64,000 nucleotides of DNA from a candidate division CSSED10-310 bacterium (GTDB taxonomy: Bacteria > CSSED10-310). Within the stretch, counting starts at the first letter, position 1, and each line of letters begins with the position of its first letter. Below the pieces are notes generated by a model that ran no database searches, was not told the origin of the DNA, and saw only the letters and a list, made by a program, of their open reading frames with translations. The stretch is from the NCBI GenBank assembly GCA_016931515.1, contig JAFGEQ010000006.1:150649-214648 (forward strand), written 5' to 3'. Position numbers and translations under genes: made by a program. Shown here piece by piece: positions 36,001-46,029 of the stretch.

Positions 36001-36846
36001 GTGCTATGCAGGACGCATTATAACAGGCTATCGCGAATTGGGATATGCATCGCCGGCATGATGCTGATTGGCGGTATCGGGATCCTTGATTTCTTGACCG
36101 GATATGAGCTGTCGTTTTCCGTGTTCTACATTCTTCCGATCGCTTTGATTACCTGGACGCTCGATGGACCGGCCGGTCTACTGGCTTCATTTATCAGCGC
36201 CGCAACCTGGTACTGGGCGGATTTCGCCGGCGGGCATACATATAACCATCCCCTGTTGCCGATCTGGAACAGTTTGATCCGGATGACATTCTTCATGATC
36301 ATTTCATTTCTTCTGAGAGCATTAAAAAACGGTCTTCTCAGAGAACGTGAACTGGCACACACGGATTACCTGACATCCGCGATAAATGTCCGGTATTTTC
36401 ACCAGATTGCTCAGTATAAAATCGATCATTTTAATCGTTACCACCGGCCGTTCACTATTGCCTATATCGACATCGATAATTTCAAAACAATCAATGACAA
36501 GTACGGGCACAACACCGGCGACCAGGTTCTGCGATTCGTTGTAAAATCATTGAAAACTCACACACGTAAAACAGATGTCATTTCCAGACTGGGTGGCGAT
36601 GAGTTTGCCGTTCTTCTGGGAGAAACCGAGTTGGAAGCGGCTCTGCCTGTATTCAATAAAATACAGAAAGTGCTTCGGAATGAAATGCATGAGCAGGGCT
36701 GGCCGATTACTTTCAGCATCGGTGTTTTGACCTGCCGGGCGGCACCGTCCTCCTCCGACGAGATGATCCGGATGGCCGATGAGCTGATGTATCAAGCCAA
36801 AGCAGCCGGAAAAGATACGATCTGTCATGGAGTTTACTCCGGCTGA
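36001..36846 (+). CDS. Membrane diguanylate cyclase (GGDEF)
   Basis: 281 residues from a GTG at 36001 with no clear ribosome site; a later start near 36058 is possible. Three to four membrane segments (about 12-110, MASE-like) precede a GGDEF domain (about 120-280). The signature R-L-G-G-D-E-F is intact and an RxxD inhibitory site (R-K-T-D) lies five residues before it, so the enzyme should make c-di-GMP and be product-inhibited. It stands alone, 280 bases after the redox operon. The N-terminal domain suggests sensing at the membrane. Confidence 0.85.
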   Translation: MLCRTHYNRLSRIGICIAGMMLIGGIGILDFLTGYELSFSVFYILPIALITWTLDGPAGLLASFISAATWYWADFAGGHTYNHPLLPIWNSLIRMTFFMIISFLLRALKNGLLRERELAHTDYLTSAINVRYFHQIAQYKIDHFNRYHRPFTIAYIDIDNFKTINDKYGHNTGDQVLRFVVKSLKTHTRKTDVISRLGGDEFAVLLGETELEAALPVFNKIQKVLRNEMHEQGWPITFSIGVLTCRAAPSSSDEMIRMADELMYQAKAAGKDTICHGVYSG

Positions 36847-36883
36847 CGCCACCTTCTGCCCCGATAAGTTTCGAGTGCTTGTC

Positions 36884-36911
36884 TTGAAGCATCTTGCATT
36901 CCCGTTATATT
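36884..36911 (+). promoter_or_regulatory. Sigma-70-like promoter for the PLP enzyme
   Basis: TTGAAG, 16-base spacer, TATATT, about 73 bases before the ATG at 36985. Moderate match; an alternative pair (TTGCAT 36894, TTATTC 36917) overlaps it. Confidence 0.35.
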
Positions 36912-36984
36912 TGCGTTTATTCTTTCACGATTACACGCCGACCCGATTTCAACGATTCGAACGGGTAGTAGCAAGGAGAAATTT

Positions 36985-38385
36985 ATGAGTGATTTTATTT
37001 ACGGTCCGACTTATTCAGAAATGTTGCATCCTGAAACCATTCAGCCCGGGATTCGGAAACGGGCGATAGAAGCCATGACGAAGGATCCTCTGGATCCCAT
37101 CAACTTGTTCAACATCAGCTGGAGAGATCAACATAATCGTCTTCGTGCAGAGGTTGTGCCGCCTGAGTTAACCGGTGTTGATGCACCTATCGCTGTTCTC
37201 TATGCAAAGGATTTTCCGACTGGAAGCCACAAAGTTGGCGCTACTTACACCGTGCTGATGGAAAACCAGATTGAAGGCCGGACGAATCCCAGGAAGCATA
37301 CGCTGATCTGGCCTTCCACCGGCAATTATGGTATCGGCGGTGCATGGGTTGGATGCCGGATGAAGTTTGATTGTATCGTGATACTGCCTGAGGAAATGAG
37401 TCAGGAGCGATTCGACATTGTGGAAGGATACGGCGCTCGGCTGATCAAAACACCCGGCTGTGAATCGAATGTGAAAGAGATCTATGACAAATCGAAAGAA
37501 CTGCAGGCACAGGATCCTGACCGAATTCGGATTTTGAACCAGTTCAGCGAACTCGGTAACTATCGTTTCCATTATCATGTCACCGGAAATTCCGTTGCCG
37601 AACTGGCACGGGAACTTCAGCAGAAAGGTATTGGAGACGGCAGGGCAGCGGCGTTTGTTTCGTCGATGGGCAGCAGTGGAACGATTGCAGCAGGTGACAG
37701 GCTGAAACAACTCTGGCCGGATCACAAGGTTGTGGGTTTGGAGCCTATCCAGTGTCCGACGATCTATTCCAACGGGTATGGGGGCCACAATATTCAGGGT
37801 ATCGGTGACAAACATGTCACATGGATACACAACGTCATGAACATGGATATGCTGGCCTGCATTGACGACAGGGAATGCGAGGAAGGGCTTCAGCTTCTAA
37901 CCGAAGAAGCCGGCTGGAATGTCCTTGTAAAACGATATGGAATTGCGGAAGAAAAGGTAAAAAAACTATCCGAAATTTTCGGATTATCCGGAATATGCAA
38001 TGTATTGGGAGCGATCAAAGCAGCACGGTTTTACGGATTCGGCAAGAAAGACCTGGTGGTTACAGTCTGCACCGACGCCATCGATCGCTATTATACGGAA
38101 ATGGCAAAACTGACGGCACGTGCAGGAGCGATGGATGAAAAGATGGCGTTCATGCGGGCGGAAGCGGTGTTCCGGCGGCAAAAGCTCGATTACATTCAGG
38201 AAGGCACCACGGAGATCCGTAAACGATGGCATCACCTGAAGTATTACACATGGGTGGAGCAACAGGGCAAAACCGTGCAGGAACTCAACGCGCAGATGTC
38301 TCAGGACTGGTGGATCAGAGAGCAGAACCAAATCGGGCAGATTGAAAAGCAGCTCGTCGCCATCCGATCCGGATTTTCTGGATAA
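36985..38385 (+). CDS. PLP-dependent fold type II enzyme, cysteine synthase-like
   Basis: 466 residues, longer than ordinary cysteine synthase. The PLP lysine is probably K83 in F-P-T-G-S-H-K-V-G-A; the substrate loop is W-P-S-T-G-N-Y-G (about 110-117); the phosphate-binding Gly/Ser loop is S-M-G-S-S-G-T (about 226-232). About 110 residues are added at the C-terminus. Family members include beta-replacement and beta-elimination enzymes acting on Ser, Cys or phosphoserine-type substrates. The actual substrate is unknown. AAGGAG precedes the ATG. It is a single-gene unit. Confidence 0.78.
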   Translation: MSDFIYGPTYSEMLHPETIQPGIRKRAIEAMTKDPLDPINLFNISWRDQHNRLRAEVVPPELTGVDAPIAVLYAKDFPTGSHKVGATYTVLMENQIEGRTNPRKHTLIWPSTGNYGIGGAWVGCRMKFDCIVILPEEMSQERFDIVEGYGARLIKTPGCESNVKEIYDKSKELQAQDPDRIRILNQFSELGNYRFHYHVTGNSVAELARELQQKGIGDGRAAAFVSSMGSSGTIAAGDRLKQLWPDHKVVGLEPIQCPTIYSNGYGGHNIQGIGDKHVTWIHNVMNMDMLACIDDRECEEGLQLLTEEAGWNVLVKRYGIAEEKVKKLSEIFGLSGICNVLGAIKAARFYGFGKKDLVVTVCTDAIDRYYTEMAKLTARAGAMDEKMAFMRAEAVFRRQKLDYIQEGTTEIRKRWHHLKYYTWVEQQGKTVQELNAQMSQDWWIREQNQIGQIEKQLVAIRSGFSG

Positions 38386-38456
38386 CAGCGAGTTGATCAT
38401 TCCTGGCTTGCTTGGGGAATTGGTGAGTATCTGTTTACGATGTGCAAGGTTATCTT

Positions 38457-40064
38457 ATGACCCACAAAACGGCTAGATTTCTTCTTTTGGGCGCTATTCT
38501 TCTACTGGCATTTCTAGTTCGATATCCCGGTTTGGGGCTGTACGGTTTATGGCGCGATGAATTGATCGGTGCACGATATGCCGAATTACCCGTGACGACT
38601 TTATTGGAATCTTTGAAGCAGGATGTTCATCCGCCATTGTTTTTTCTTCTCCAAAAAATCCAATTCTATATTGTTGGCTATGACGCCTGGACCGAGGGAA
38701 ATATCAGATTCCTTCCGTTGATTATTGGTCTAATTACTATCGTTGTTATTTTCTTTGCTGGAGAGCGTTTAATTTCTCCAAGAGCAGGATATATCGCTGC
38801 CTTTCTCCTGGCGATCAACCCGATGCACGTGCATTACAGCCGTGAGGCAAGAAATTATTGTCTCCTGATCCTCCTCGTTCTCCTCACCATCTGGACTACA
38901 ATCTCCTTTCTAAAAAAGAAAAGTCTAATATCGGGATTGCTAGCATCACTGTCTGTTATCGCATTGATTTATACACATAACATCATCATTTTTGCCTTGA
39001 TACCTCTCCTTCCGTTCTATTTTCTACCAATTCAACGGCTGAATGATAGCCGGTATCGCAACACTTTGTTTCTTATGATGTTTCTTATATTGGTCTTTTC
39101 ATATCCAATATTCAGCAATCTCATTCATCAAGCGAAAAATGTAGCTGAAACGAAGACCAGAGGATCAGGACCGTGCGAATGGCTCAAACCTTATTGGGAA
39201 TACATCTTTCCCTATCAAATTCCGATGACCTTTTCAGTTTTGAGTCATGGTTCTTATCCTCCCTGTTTTAATCACGTTTTTATACGGGAGCAGTATAAAA
39301 CCGCCTTCTTGTCGGGAAGCATTGGAGTTTTTTTGCTAGCGTTCGGATACTCCAAACGAAGAAGATGGCGCCAACCTCAAGCCGGTACACTTTTATTGAG
39401 TTCATTGATTGCACCCTTGTGCCTTATTTTTGCAGTCTCCTGTTTCTCAACGCCAATCTATACGACCGGCAGAGCGGATACTATCGCACTTCCTTCGTAT
39501 ATATTACTGGTAGCTGCCGGTATCGATGCTTTTTTACACCGGTCCGGACACTCTAAAAAACTGACTCGTAATGAATGTATAAACTCCATCTTTGGTGGTT
39601 TGAGTCTGATCATTCTGGCCGGCTGCTCGATTAAACCCATATCTTATGAAATGACATCCGACTATAAAGACTTTCAGAAGTTGTGGATGAGCTATTTGGC
39701 AATTATCACTAAGGATAATGATGTTTTTATTATCAACCACATCGATCGATTGTCTTTTGAATATTATTTACCCCGTTTGAATCGTAACCTATTATTGGTT
39801 GGATTTCCTTCCGCTCGGGATAAGCATCCACTCTGGCTTGATTGGTCATCGTATAACAAAGAAACATTGGCTATAGATGCAAAAATAACCGTTGCCAAGG
39901 TGTGTGATCTGGCGAAAAAAAATAGAAGTTCTGTCTGGCTTGAAGAGGATTATAAATCGCTCGGCTTTACAATTTTGCTATCGGAATTGAACCATAAGAT
40001 GCCAGATTGTCGAACGATTTTTGCACGCCCCAAATCATATAAAGTGTTTTCAATCGCGGAGTAG
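38457..40064 (+). CDS. GT-C (GT39-like) membrane glycosyltransferase
   Basis: About 535 residues, with about ten hydrophobic helices. The first periplasmic loop has the catalytic-type W-R-D-E-L (about 30) and the conserved H-P-P-L-F motif (about 63-67), as in polyprenyl-phosphate-mannose-type GT39/PMT_2 enzymes. These transfer a sugar from a lipid carrier to protein or lipid outside the membrane. A GTG at 38442 is an alternative start. The gene is noticeably richer in A/T than its neighbours, which may mean transfer or only membrane-protein codon bias. Confidence 0.8.
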   Translation: MTHKTARFLLLGAILLLAFLVRYPGLGLYGLWRDELIGARYAELPVTTLLESLKQDVHPPLFFLLQKIQFYIVGYDAWTEGNIRFLPLIIGLITIVVIFFAGERLISPRAGYIAAFLLAINPMHVHYSREARNYCLLILLVLLTIWTTISFLKKKSLISGLLASLSVIALIYTHNIIIFALIPLLPFYFLPIQRLNDSRYRNTLFLMMFLILVFSYPIFSNLIHQAKNVAETKTRGSGPCEWLKPYWEYIFPYQIPMTFSVLSHGSYPPCFNHVFIREQYKTAFLSGSIGVFLLAFGYSKRRRWRQPQAGTLLLSSLIAPLCLIFAVSCFSTPIYTTGRADTIALPSYILLVAAGIDAFLHRSGHSKKLTRNECINSIFGGLSLIILAGCSIKPISYEMTSDYKDFQKLWMSYLAIITKDNDVFIINHIDRLSFEYYLPRLNRNLLLVGFPSARDKHPLWLDWSSYNKETLAIDAKITVAKVCDLAKKNRSSVWLEEDYKSLGFTILLSELNHKMPDCRTIFARPKSYKVFSIAE

Positions 40065-40128
40065 GCTTTGGGATTTATAGAGATTATCGGTTACAAGGGT
40101 TTTCTTTTCAGTTCGCATTTAATTCCTT

Positions 40129-41367
40129 TTACAGAGATTCGCATAAAACAGTTATATACCAGAGGCGATATTCAATCCCTTGAAACTCCTTTTTAATAGA
40201 ACTGCTGAGTTTTTCGTAATCATAGTTCTTCGATACCATGGCGTTTGATCCCACAAATCGGCGACGCAATACTTCCCTGCCCGCGGTCGTGTAAAAACTT
40301 TCTACCGGCGTTCCGTCAGCCCATGCCCACCAGACCGCCAGACACTTCTCCCAATGCGTTTGCCCAACCGTCAGATCAACGACCCTCGCAACATAATCAG
40401 CATACTCCCCGGTCCGGAACCTGCGGTTAAAAACTTCCTCCTCTTCGGCCATGAACCGCGTCTGTGGATAACCATGGTCCGCCGTGACACGCATCAACCA
40501 GAGAAAGGAATCATCAGTTATCTCGAAATAATCCAGCAGGTTAGCCTCCGGTGGTTCACAATCCAGATGTTCCACAAGCACTTCAATGCAGTTTCGACCC
40601 ATTATGGAGACTTTGCGGACTATATGTGTTCTCGCGGTCAATGTCAGAATATGACCCGGACAATCGTAAAATTTACATGTTTCGCCATGTCCGATATCCA
40701 TGACAGAGCCAAAATACAGACCCGGACCTCGGCTTAGAATCTCGATTGTTTCTGAGGGGCACTCAACAATCTGTATTGAGGGAGCAATCCCTGATGTGTC
40801 TAATTGCTTATCGCTTTTCAACATTTTCATAACCTCCTTTTTAATCATAAATCGACTCTCCCACAATCGCCGTTTGACTGTACCGATGGGGATCTGGAGA
40901 CGATCCGCAACCTGCTGGCAGGAAAGCTGCTGCAAATAGGACAGCCGAGCTGTTTCGCGCAGGGGCGATGACAGGGACGCCATTGCACGTAACACCGTCT
41001 GCAGTCTGTACCTCATTGCCTCCTCGGCAGATTCCTGATCCTGCTGTGCCGATTGGGTATCCTGAACGTGCACAAGCGAAACAAAGCGAGGACCTCTGAC
41101 AATCAGGTTCCGTGCTTTGTTACGGGCAATCTGCCGGATCCATGCACTGAAATTATAGGGAGCCTTCAGCGTGTCGATCCGACGAAAGGCACTCAGGAAT
41201 GATTCCTGGACCACATCATCACAATCCGCTTGATTTCCAAGAATACTGAGCACTTCCGACCTGACTCCTCTCTGATGACGTCTTATCAGAATTTCGAAAG
41301 CGGACACTTGTCCCGCTTGTGCTTCCATTACCAATTCCAGATCAGTGGCCTCCTTGACAGGTTTCAT
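40129..41367 (-). CDS. ECF-type sigma factor with large C-terminal domain
   Basis: 412 residues. Sigma region 2 (about 18-90: F-E-I-L-I-R-R-H-Q and D-D-V-V-Q-E-S-F-L-S-A-F-R-R) and region 4 (about 120-175: L-S-Y-L-Q-Q-L-S-C-Q-Q-V-A-D-R-L-Q-I-P-I-G-T-V-K-R-R) are clear. An additional domain of about 230 residues follows, beta-rich with several Trp and Cys, which may sense a ligand or inhibit the factor. The start at 41367 has AAGGA upstream; an earlier GTG at 41460 has a poorly placed site. It is encoded next to SpoIIE phosphatases and STAS proteins, so partner switching may extend to it, but it carries no obvious STAS partner. Confidence 0.82.
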   Translation of the reverse strand: MKPVKEATDLELVMEAQAGQVSAFEILIRRHQRGVRSEVLSILGNQADCDDVVQESFLSAFRRIDTLKAPYNFSAWIRQIARNKARNLIVRGPRFVSLVHVQDTQSAQQDQESAEEAMRYRLQTVLRAMASLSSPLRETARLSYLQQLSCQQVADRLQIPIGTVKRRLWESRFMIKKEVMKMLKSDKQLDTSGIAPSIQIVECPSETIEILSRGPGLYFGSVMDIGHGETCKFYDCPGHILTLTARTHIVRKVSIMGRNCIEVLVEHLDCEPPEANLLDYFEITDDSFLWLMRVTADHGYPQTRFMAEEEEVFNRRFRTGEYADYVARVVDLTVGQTHWEKCLAVWWAWADGTPVESFYTTAGREVLRRRFVGSNAMVSKNYDYEKLSSSIKKEFQGIEYRLWYITVLCESL

Positions 41368-41725
41368 CTCTCTGTTCCTTTCTTCTCCTGCATCCTTAAC
41401 CCGGTTTCCGATCAAAGGTTCGGAAAAATTCACGGTCCTTGGCAACGACTGGAGAATCACTCCCTCTCAGAAGGCGAAGAGTCATTGATTGATGATGGTT
41501 GTTGGATTCGGATAACCGTCCGGTTTAGTGACGAGATCCTTTTTTCAATTGGTTTTCTCATTGGATCTCATCTTCGATATTTTCACTTCTTATGTGTTGA
41601 TGTATGTGTTTTCGAGTGTCATTATTTTTGATCCTGTCGTTGTAGCCGGAGAGTTCGAAGACGATTGTTTCTCTTACCGGTTCTCGACAGCGGGAACAAC
41701 GACAGTGTTTGCACTCAATGACTAT
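41368..41725. other. 358-base gap between the phosphatase and the sigma factor gene
   Basis: No convincing gene. Both neighbours read to the left, so this holds the promoter of the sigma factor gene and the 3' end region of the phosphatase gene. Two short plus-strand open frames (41230-41631, 41528-41833) have no ribosome site and look like chance frames. I see no clear hairpin or promoter. Confidence 0.5.
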
Positions 41726-43471
41726 TCATCGGCGGATCAGCACCATCATCGTCTGGTCATCGGGCGGGGGAACATCACCCGCGAAGGTTTCAAGCCGACG
41801 GAAAATATCCTGCACGACCGAAACGGCTGTTGACCGGTCGGCACCCAACAGAGCCGCCTCCAGACGTTTGACTCCGAAGCGACGGTCCTCGATATCGATC
41901 CGATCAGTGACACCGTCCGTATACAGGCACAGCATGTCGCCGGGCTCCAATCGGGTTCTCTGGCACGTATACAATGCCCCCTCAAATAAGCCCAGTACCA
42001 TGCCGCCCCCAGTCAGCGTCGACAACTGACCTTTGCTGTTGATCAGAATCATCGGCTCGTGCCCAGCTGATAACGTCACAACCTCCCCGGCGTCCGTATC
42101 CCAGATGATGAATGCCGCAGTGATGAATTTATTATCCGGGGTTGCCGTTACCAGCAGAGAATTAATCCGTGATACCATGTTTGCCAAGCTTGATTCGTAT
42201 CCCGTCAGTGTATGCAGCACACCATGAAAGGTCGACACCAGCATCGCTGCAGGTACGCCTTTGCCTGACACATCGGCAATCACCATTGCGGGCTGCCCGT
42301 TCGACATCGAGAAAAAGTCGAAAAAATCACCACCCACCGTCCGGCAAGGCAACGTCATGGCAGAAATATCGAGATCATTGTTTGTCGGATAAGCATCCGG
42401 CAAAATCGCCTCCTGAATCTCCGCTGCTATACGGAGTTCCTGATCCATCCGCTCCTTCTCCACCGCTTCCAGATACAACCGGGCGTTATCCATAGCCACG
42501 GCAGCCTGACTGGCAAATGACGACAGCAACCGGCGATCGGGCTCATTGAATTCCATGTAACCGCCCAACCTGCTTTCCTTCCCGGCAACACTTAACACCC
42601 CCATGGGTTTCTCCCGGATAATCATCGGCGCGAGCAGGCACAGGGACTCTCCTTTTTCGAAGGATACAGACTCGATTGCATGATCGCGTAAATCCGTAAG
42701 AATAGACGGGATGTCCTGTTCCCTGTTGAAACCGAACGTTTCAGCCAGGTGGCAGGAACCGCTGCCGGACGTCAGCCAGATTGCGCCGAACCGCCCATCC
42801 AGAATGGACACAGCACGGTTCAGGATCTCTTCCAGGAGTTCATCCTGAGGTTTAAGGCTGGTGATAGCCAATCCGACCTCGTATAACTGCTCCATTTCCA
42901 GGATTTTCCTTCGGAGTTCGAAGTTGGATTGCCGGAGCTGTTCGAGGTTTTTCTGGCTATGGAAATAGAGGCTGATATGCCGGGTCAGCAAACCAAGGAT
43001 CTCCAGATCCATATCGCTATACGGTTGATTCAAAAATCGACGGCCCAGGCACACCATCCCGAGCAAATCATTCTTTACAGCCAGTGGAATTAGGACCTGG
43101 ATATTATTAGCTTCGGTCTTGGCCGATGTATAACCGAGCATGTTGCGAGTCGATTCCGGGATTGCCGATACGGGGATGGGGGATGGATTCCCGGTAAACC
43201 TGGCGATCAAATCATCGGACACAGGAATATCCGGCATAATGCATTCCGGTGCGGACGTTTTATCTTTAAGTTTCAGCATCTTTTGGCCGGATTGAAACGT
43301 ATAGATAGCACCGCTGGAAATACCAACGGAACCCAGCAGCATCCGGAGCAGATAACGGGCAGCGGAATCAAACGATTCTCCTCCCGTCAGAGTGGATCCC
43401 ATATCTTCCAGTGCTCTCAGCAGGAACATCAGACGATCATGATGGAGTTCATGTGTGTGATCAGAGTTCAT
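41726..43471 (-). CDS. GAF-GAF-SpoIIE (PP2C) serine phosphatase
   Basis: 581 residues. Two GAF-like sensor domains (about 25-165 and 195-340) joined by a coiled coil precede a SpoIIE PP2C domain (about 350-580) with G-G-D-F-F-D-F (metal ligand), A-D-V-S-G-K-G-V-P-A-A, Y-T-D-G-V-T-D and P-D-D-Q-T-M motifs all intact. It should dephosphorylate a STAS antagonist. No membrane segment, so it senses an internal signal. ATG at 43471 overlaps the neighbouring phosphatase by 11 bases; an upstream reading would start deep in that gene. Confidence 0.9.
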   Translation of the reverse strand: MNSDHTHELHHDRLMFLLRALEDMGSTLTGGESFDSAARYLLRMLLGSVGISSGAIYTFQSGQKMLKLKDKTSAPECIMPDIPVSDDLIARFTGNPSPIPVSAIPESTRNMLGYTSAKTEANNIQVLIPLAVKNDLLGMVCLGRRFLNQPYSDMDLEILGLLTRHISLYFHSQKNLEQLRQSNFELRRKILEMEQLYEVGLAITSLKPQDELLEEILNRAVSILDGRFGAIWLTSGSGSCHLAETFGFNREQDIPSILTDLRDHAIESVSFEKGESLCLLAPMIIREKPMGVLSVAGKESRLGGYMEFNEPDRRLLSSFASQAAVAMDNARLYLEAVEKERMDQELRIAAEIQEAILPDAYPTNNDLDISAMTLPCRTVGGDFFDFFSMSNGQPAMVIADVSGKGVPAAMLVSTFHGVLHTLTGYESSLANMVSRINSLLVTATPDNKFITAAFIIWDTDAGEVVTLSAGHEPMILINSKGQLSTLTGGGMVLGLFEGALYTCQRTRLEPGDMLCLYTDGVTDRIDIEDRRFGVKRLEAALLGADRSTAVSVVQDIFRRLETFAGDVPPPDDQTMMVLIRR

Positions 43472-46013
43472 ACATATCTTCCGCGACAGGTTCTGTCCGC
43501 AAGCGCCGTCGAACCACAACCAGCGTCATATCGTCCACCTGCCCTGCGCCATCTCTGAAGCGGTCGATCCGCTGCATCACACGATCAACAGCCTCGTGAG
43601 CCGCTAGACGGGCCACCCCACGGAAAACATCGCGAAGCCGTTCGTATCCCATCTGTTCCCCTTCCGGATTTACCGCTTCCACTAGGCCATCGGTGAAGAG
43701 AATTACCGAATCACCGGGTACAAGGCTGACTTCCCTTATGTCGAGATTCAAGGCGTGTCGAACACCCAGTGGATAGGATATCGATTCCAGTTCCTCCAGG
43801 GAGTTATCTTCCACTCTGTAGATATACGGGAACTGGTGACCGGCGGAGGCGAATCGCATTCGGCTGCCGTCAGGCGTAAATACCGCATATTGAAAAGTCA
43901 TGATTCGTTTGGACTGAAAAGACTCGATGATCATGTTATTGATAGCTGACATCACATCGCGAATCCCGGGTGAGGTGCGCACCTGGTTGACCAGACAGCT
44001 CTTGGCCATGACCATCAGAAGACCGGCCGACATACCATGTCCCGATACGTCACCGATAATCAAACCTATGCCATCGTCCCGGAACCATAGGTAGTCATAG
44101 TAATCACCGCCCACGGTTTCCATCGGGCGAAATGCTGCGGCCACTTCCAGCGCCGGATGATCGTCGATATTTCCTTGAGGGAGCAAGGATTGTTGAAGCA
44201 GGCGAGCAGTTTCGAGGGATTCCTGCAGGCGCTCCCGCTCCACCTGTTCCATCAGTAAACGCTCACGCAGCGCGGAATTTTTCTGCAAGTTTTCGGCCAT
44301 CTGGTTGAAATCGACAGCCAATTCACCCAATTCATCGCTTGAGATGATCGGAATACGGTAATCGAGATTTCCGCGATCAAGGGCTGTTGTTCCATTTTTC
44401 AGGATTTTAACTGAGCGGTTGATGCGGCGGCTGATCAGGTAACTTGTAGACAGGGACAGGATGACCAGTGCAGCCAGGACGCCGAGCATGCCGGCCAGAA
44501 AAATAAACAGAAAAGCATTGAATATATTGATACTTTCAAGATCGATACTGTCAGATGTCATCGTTCCGAACGACAATGATACCGGTCTCGAGACTTCCGC
44601 CGGTTCTTCTCCCGTCCGGTTGATCCGATTCATCATCAGGCTTTTCAACAACATATCCCGAGTTCCTAAAACTCTCAGTGTCGCCGATAGTTTTATGGAT
44701 TCTTCCTCTGAAGGTTCATAAAACATGGCGGCACCCACATTAAACATCCGCTTTTTTAACTCGGGATTCTTCAACCTGTCCGTTTCGATCGAAGGACCAT
44801 CCGGCCAGCGATCGAACCATGGAAAGCTCTGACCCTTTATCAACATCAATTCCAGACCTGTCGTATCACGAACCCGGTTTAAAAGGGTTTCATCTACCTG
44901 ATATGCCAATACTGCCCCGGCATCCTGCCGATCACGGTGATAACCTGCCACCCAGAATTCCCACACGCCGTTGTTATCAACAGCGATGAACTCCACCTGC
45001 CGGCGTCGCTCATGATTTAACCATCGGGTGATCTCCGGCGAAATCGTGCCGAACGACCGTTCCGTACCGTCCGGTAACCGGATAAAAGCGACGCGCTTGA
45101 ATGGGACAGCAGCGGGTGGGCTTGTTGCCTGACCCCGAAATGCATCATAAAGATTCTTAGCCTGAAACGCGGCTTCTTCACCATATTGCCCGATGATTCG
45201 TTGAGCTGCTGCAGCGTTGTAACCGCCAACCAGGAACAGCACACTGCAGATCGACAAAGCCAGCAACAAGGTGAAGGGCACAAAGAAGTTCAGAAGAAAC
45301 GCCCATCTCAGGCGGGTCCGGATATGTATGGGCTTGATGACTCGCCACATGCCGTACAGAAGACTGGAGTAGATCATTACGCGAAAAATGGTACTTCCGA
45401 GCGACAGCATACCGGCTTCCATGAAGCTCAGTTGCTCGGTATCCAGGGCCGGATCGTTCGAGATGGCAAATAAAGCTGCCCATCCGGCTACCAGAGCCAG
45501 ACCAAGTATAATGATCTTTCGAAGTTCGCGTGCGTTTAATTTGCCCGGCCAGCGGAATGGTGTTGCCGTCATCAATGCCAGAACTGTCAGAGCGGGTACC
45601 CTGGGATCTCTGTACACAAATATGATCAGCAGAGAGAATAAGAACAAACTCTTACCCAGACGTGATTTGTAGGCCGACATCAACCGGTAGCATGTAATGA
45701 CGACAATAGTGGAGAGAGGAATGGAAAGCGTTACAGCTATACCGAAGCGAATGGCATCATTGGGGAAAAGATGCCGGAGGGTTTCTATAACAACCAGCAA
45801 TGCACCTGGCAGCATAACACTCATTATTTCCGGGAAGGGATCATCCGTAGAGTCAAGACGGATACCGGATACGGCGAATCCGATAAAAGCGATTGCCAGA
45901 AAGAAAAGGATCGTGGCAAAAAAGAGAATACCGGCTACGAAATAATGCGAGATGACGATGAGAGTCACACCGAGCAGTAAGGCCCAGAGTTTTTGCCAGG
46001 GTACAGACAACAT
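43461..46013 (-). CDS. Membrane sensor HAMP-SpoIIE (PP2C) serine phosphatase
   Basis: About 850 residues from the ATG at 46013 (AGGA six bases upstream; earlier starts overlap the STAS gene). Eight or so membrane segments fill about 1-250; a periplasmic sensor region (about 280-480) lies between two helices; a HAMP domain (about 535-590) and coiled coil follow; the PP2C domain (about 615-840) carries G-G-D-Y-Y-D-Y, G-D-V-S-G-H-G-M-S-A-G-L, F-T-D-G-L and D-D-M-T-L. It should dephosphorylate the STAS protein encoded upstream in response to an external signal. The pair with 41726 gives two inputs for one switch. Confidence 0.88.
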   Translation of the reverse strand: MLSVPWQKLWALLLGVTLIVISHYFVAGILFFATILFFLAIAFIGFAVSGIRLDSTDDPFPEIMSVMLPGALLVVIETLRHLFPNDAIRFGIAVTLSIPLSTIVVITCYRLMSAYKSRLGKSLFLFSLLIIFVYRDPRVPALTVLALMTATPFRWPGKLNARELRKIIILGLALVAGWAALFAISNDPALDTEQLSFMEAGMLSLGSTIFRVMIYSSLLYGMWRVIKPIHIRTRLRWAFLLNFFVPFTLLLALSICSVLFLVGGYNAAAAQRIIGQYGEEAAFQAKNLYDAFRGQATSPPAAVPFKRVAFIRLPDGTERSFGTISPEITRWLNHERRRQVEFIAVDNNGVWEFWVAGYHRDRQDAGAVLAYQVDETLLNRVRDTTGLELMLIKGQSFPWFDRWPDGPSIETDRLKNPELKKRMFNVGAAMFYEPSEEESIKLSATLRVLGTRDMLLKSLMMNRINRTGEEPAEVSRPVSLSFGTMTSDSIDLESINIFNAFLFIFLAGMLGVLAALVILSLSTSYLISRRINRSVKILKNGTTALDRGNLDYRIPIISSDELGELAVDFNQMAENLQKNSALRERLLMEQVERERLQESLETARLLQQSLLPQGNIDDHPALEVAAAFRPMETVGGDYYDYLWFRDDGIGLIIGDVSGHGMSAGLLMVMAKSCLVNQVRTSPGIRDVMSAINNMIIESFQSKRIMTFQYAVFTPDGSRMRFASAGHQFPYIYRVEDNSLEELESISYPLGVRHALNLDIREVSLVPGDSVILFTDGLVEAVNPEGEQMGYERLRDVFRGVARLAAHEAVDRVMQRIDRFRDGAGQVDDMTLVVVRRRLRTEPVAEDMYEL

Positions 46014-46029
46014 TAAGTTTCCTGTCGTT

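Noticed and set aside
41230-41833. Two plus-strand frames near the sigma factor start
   Set aside because: Low-complexity, no ribosome site, and overlapping genes on the other strand.
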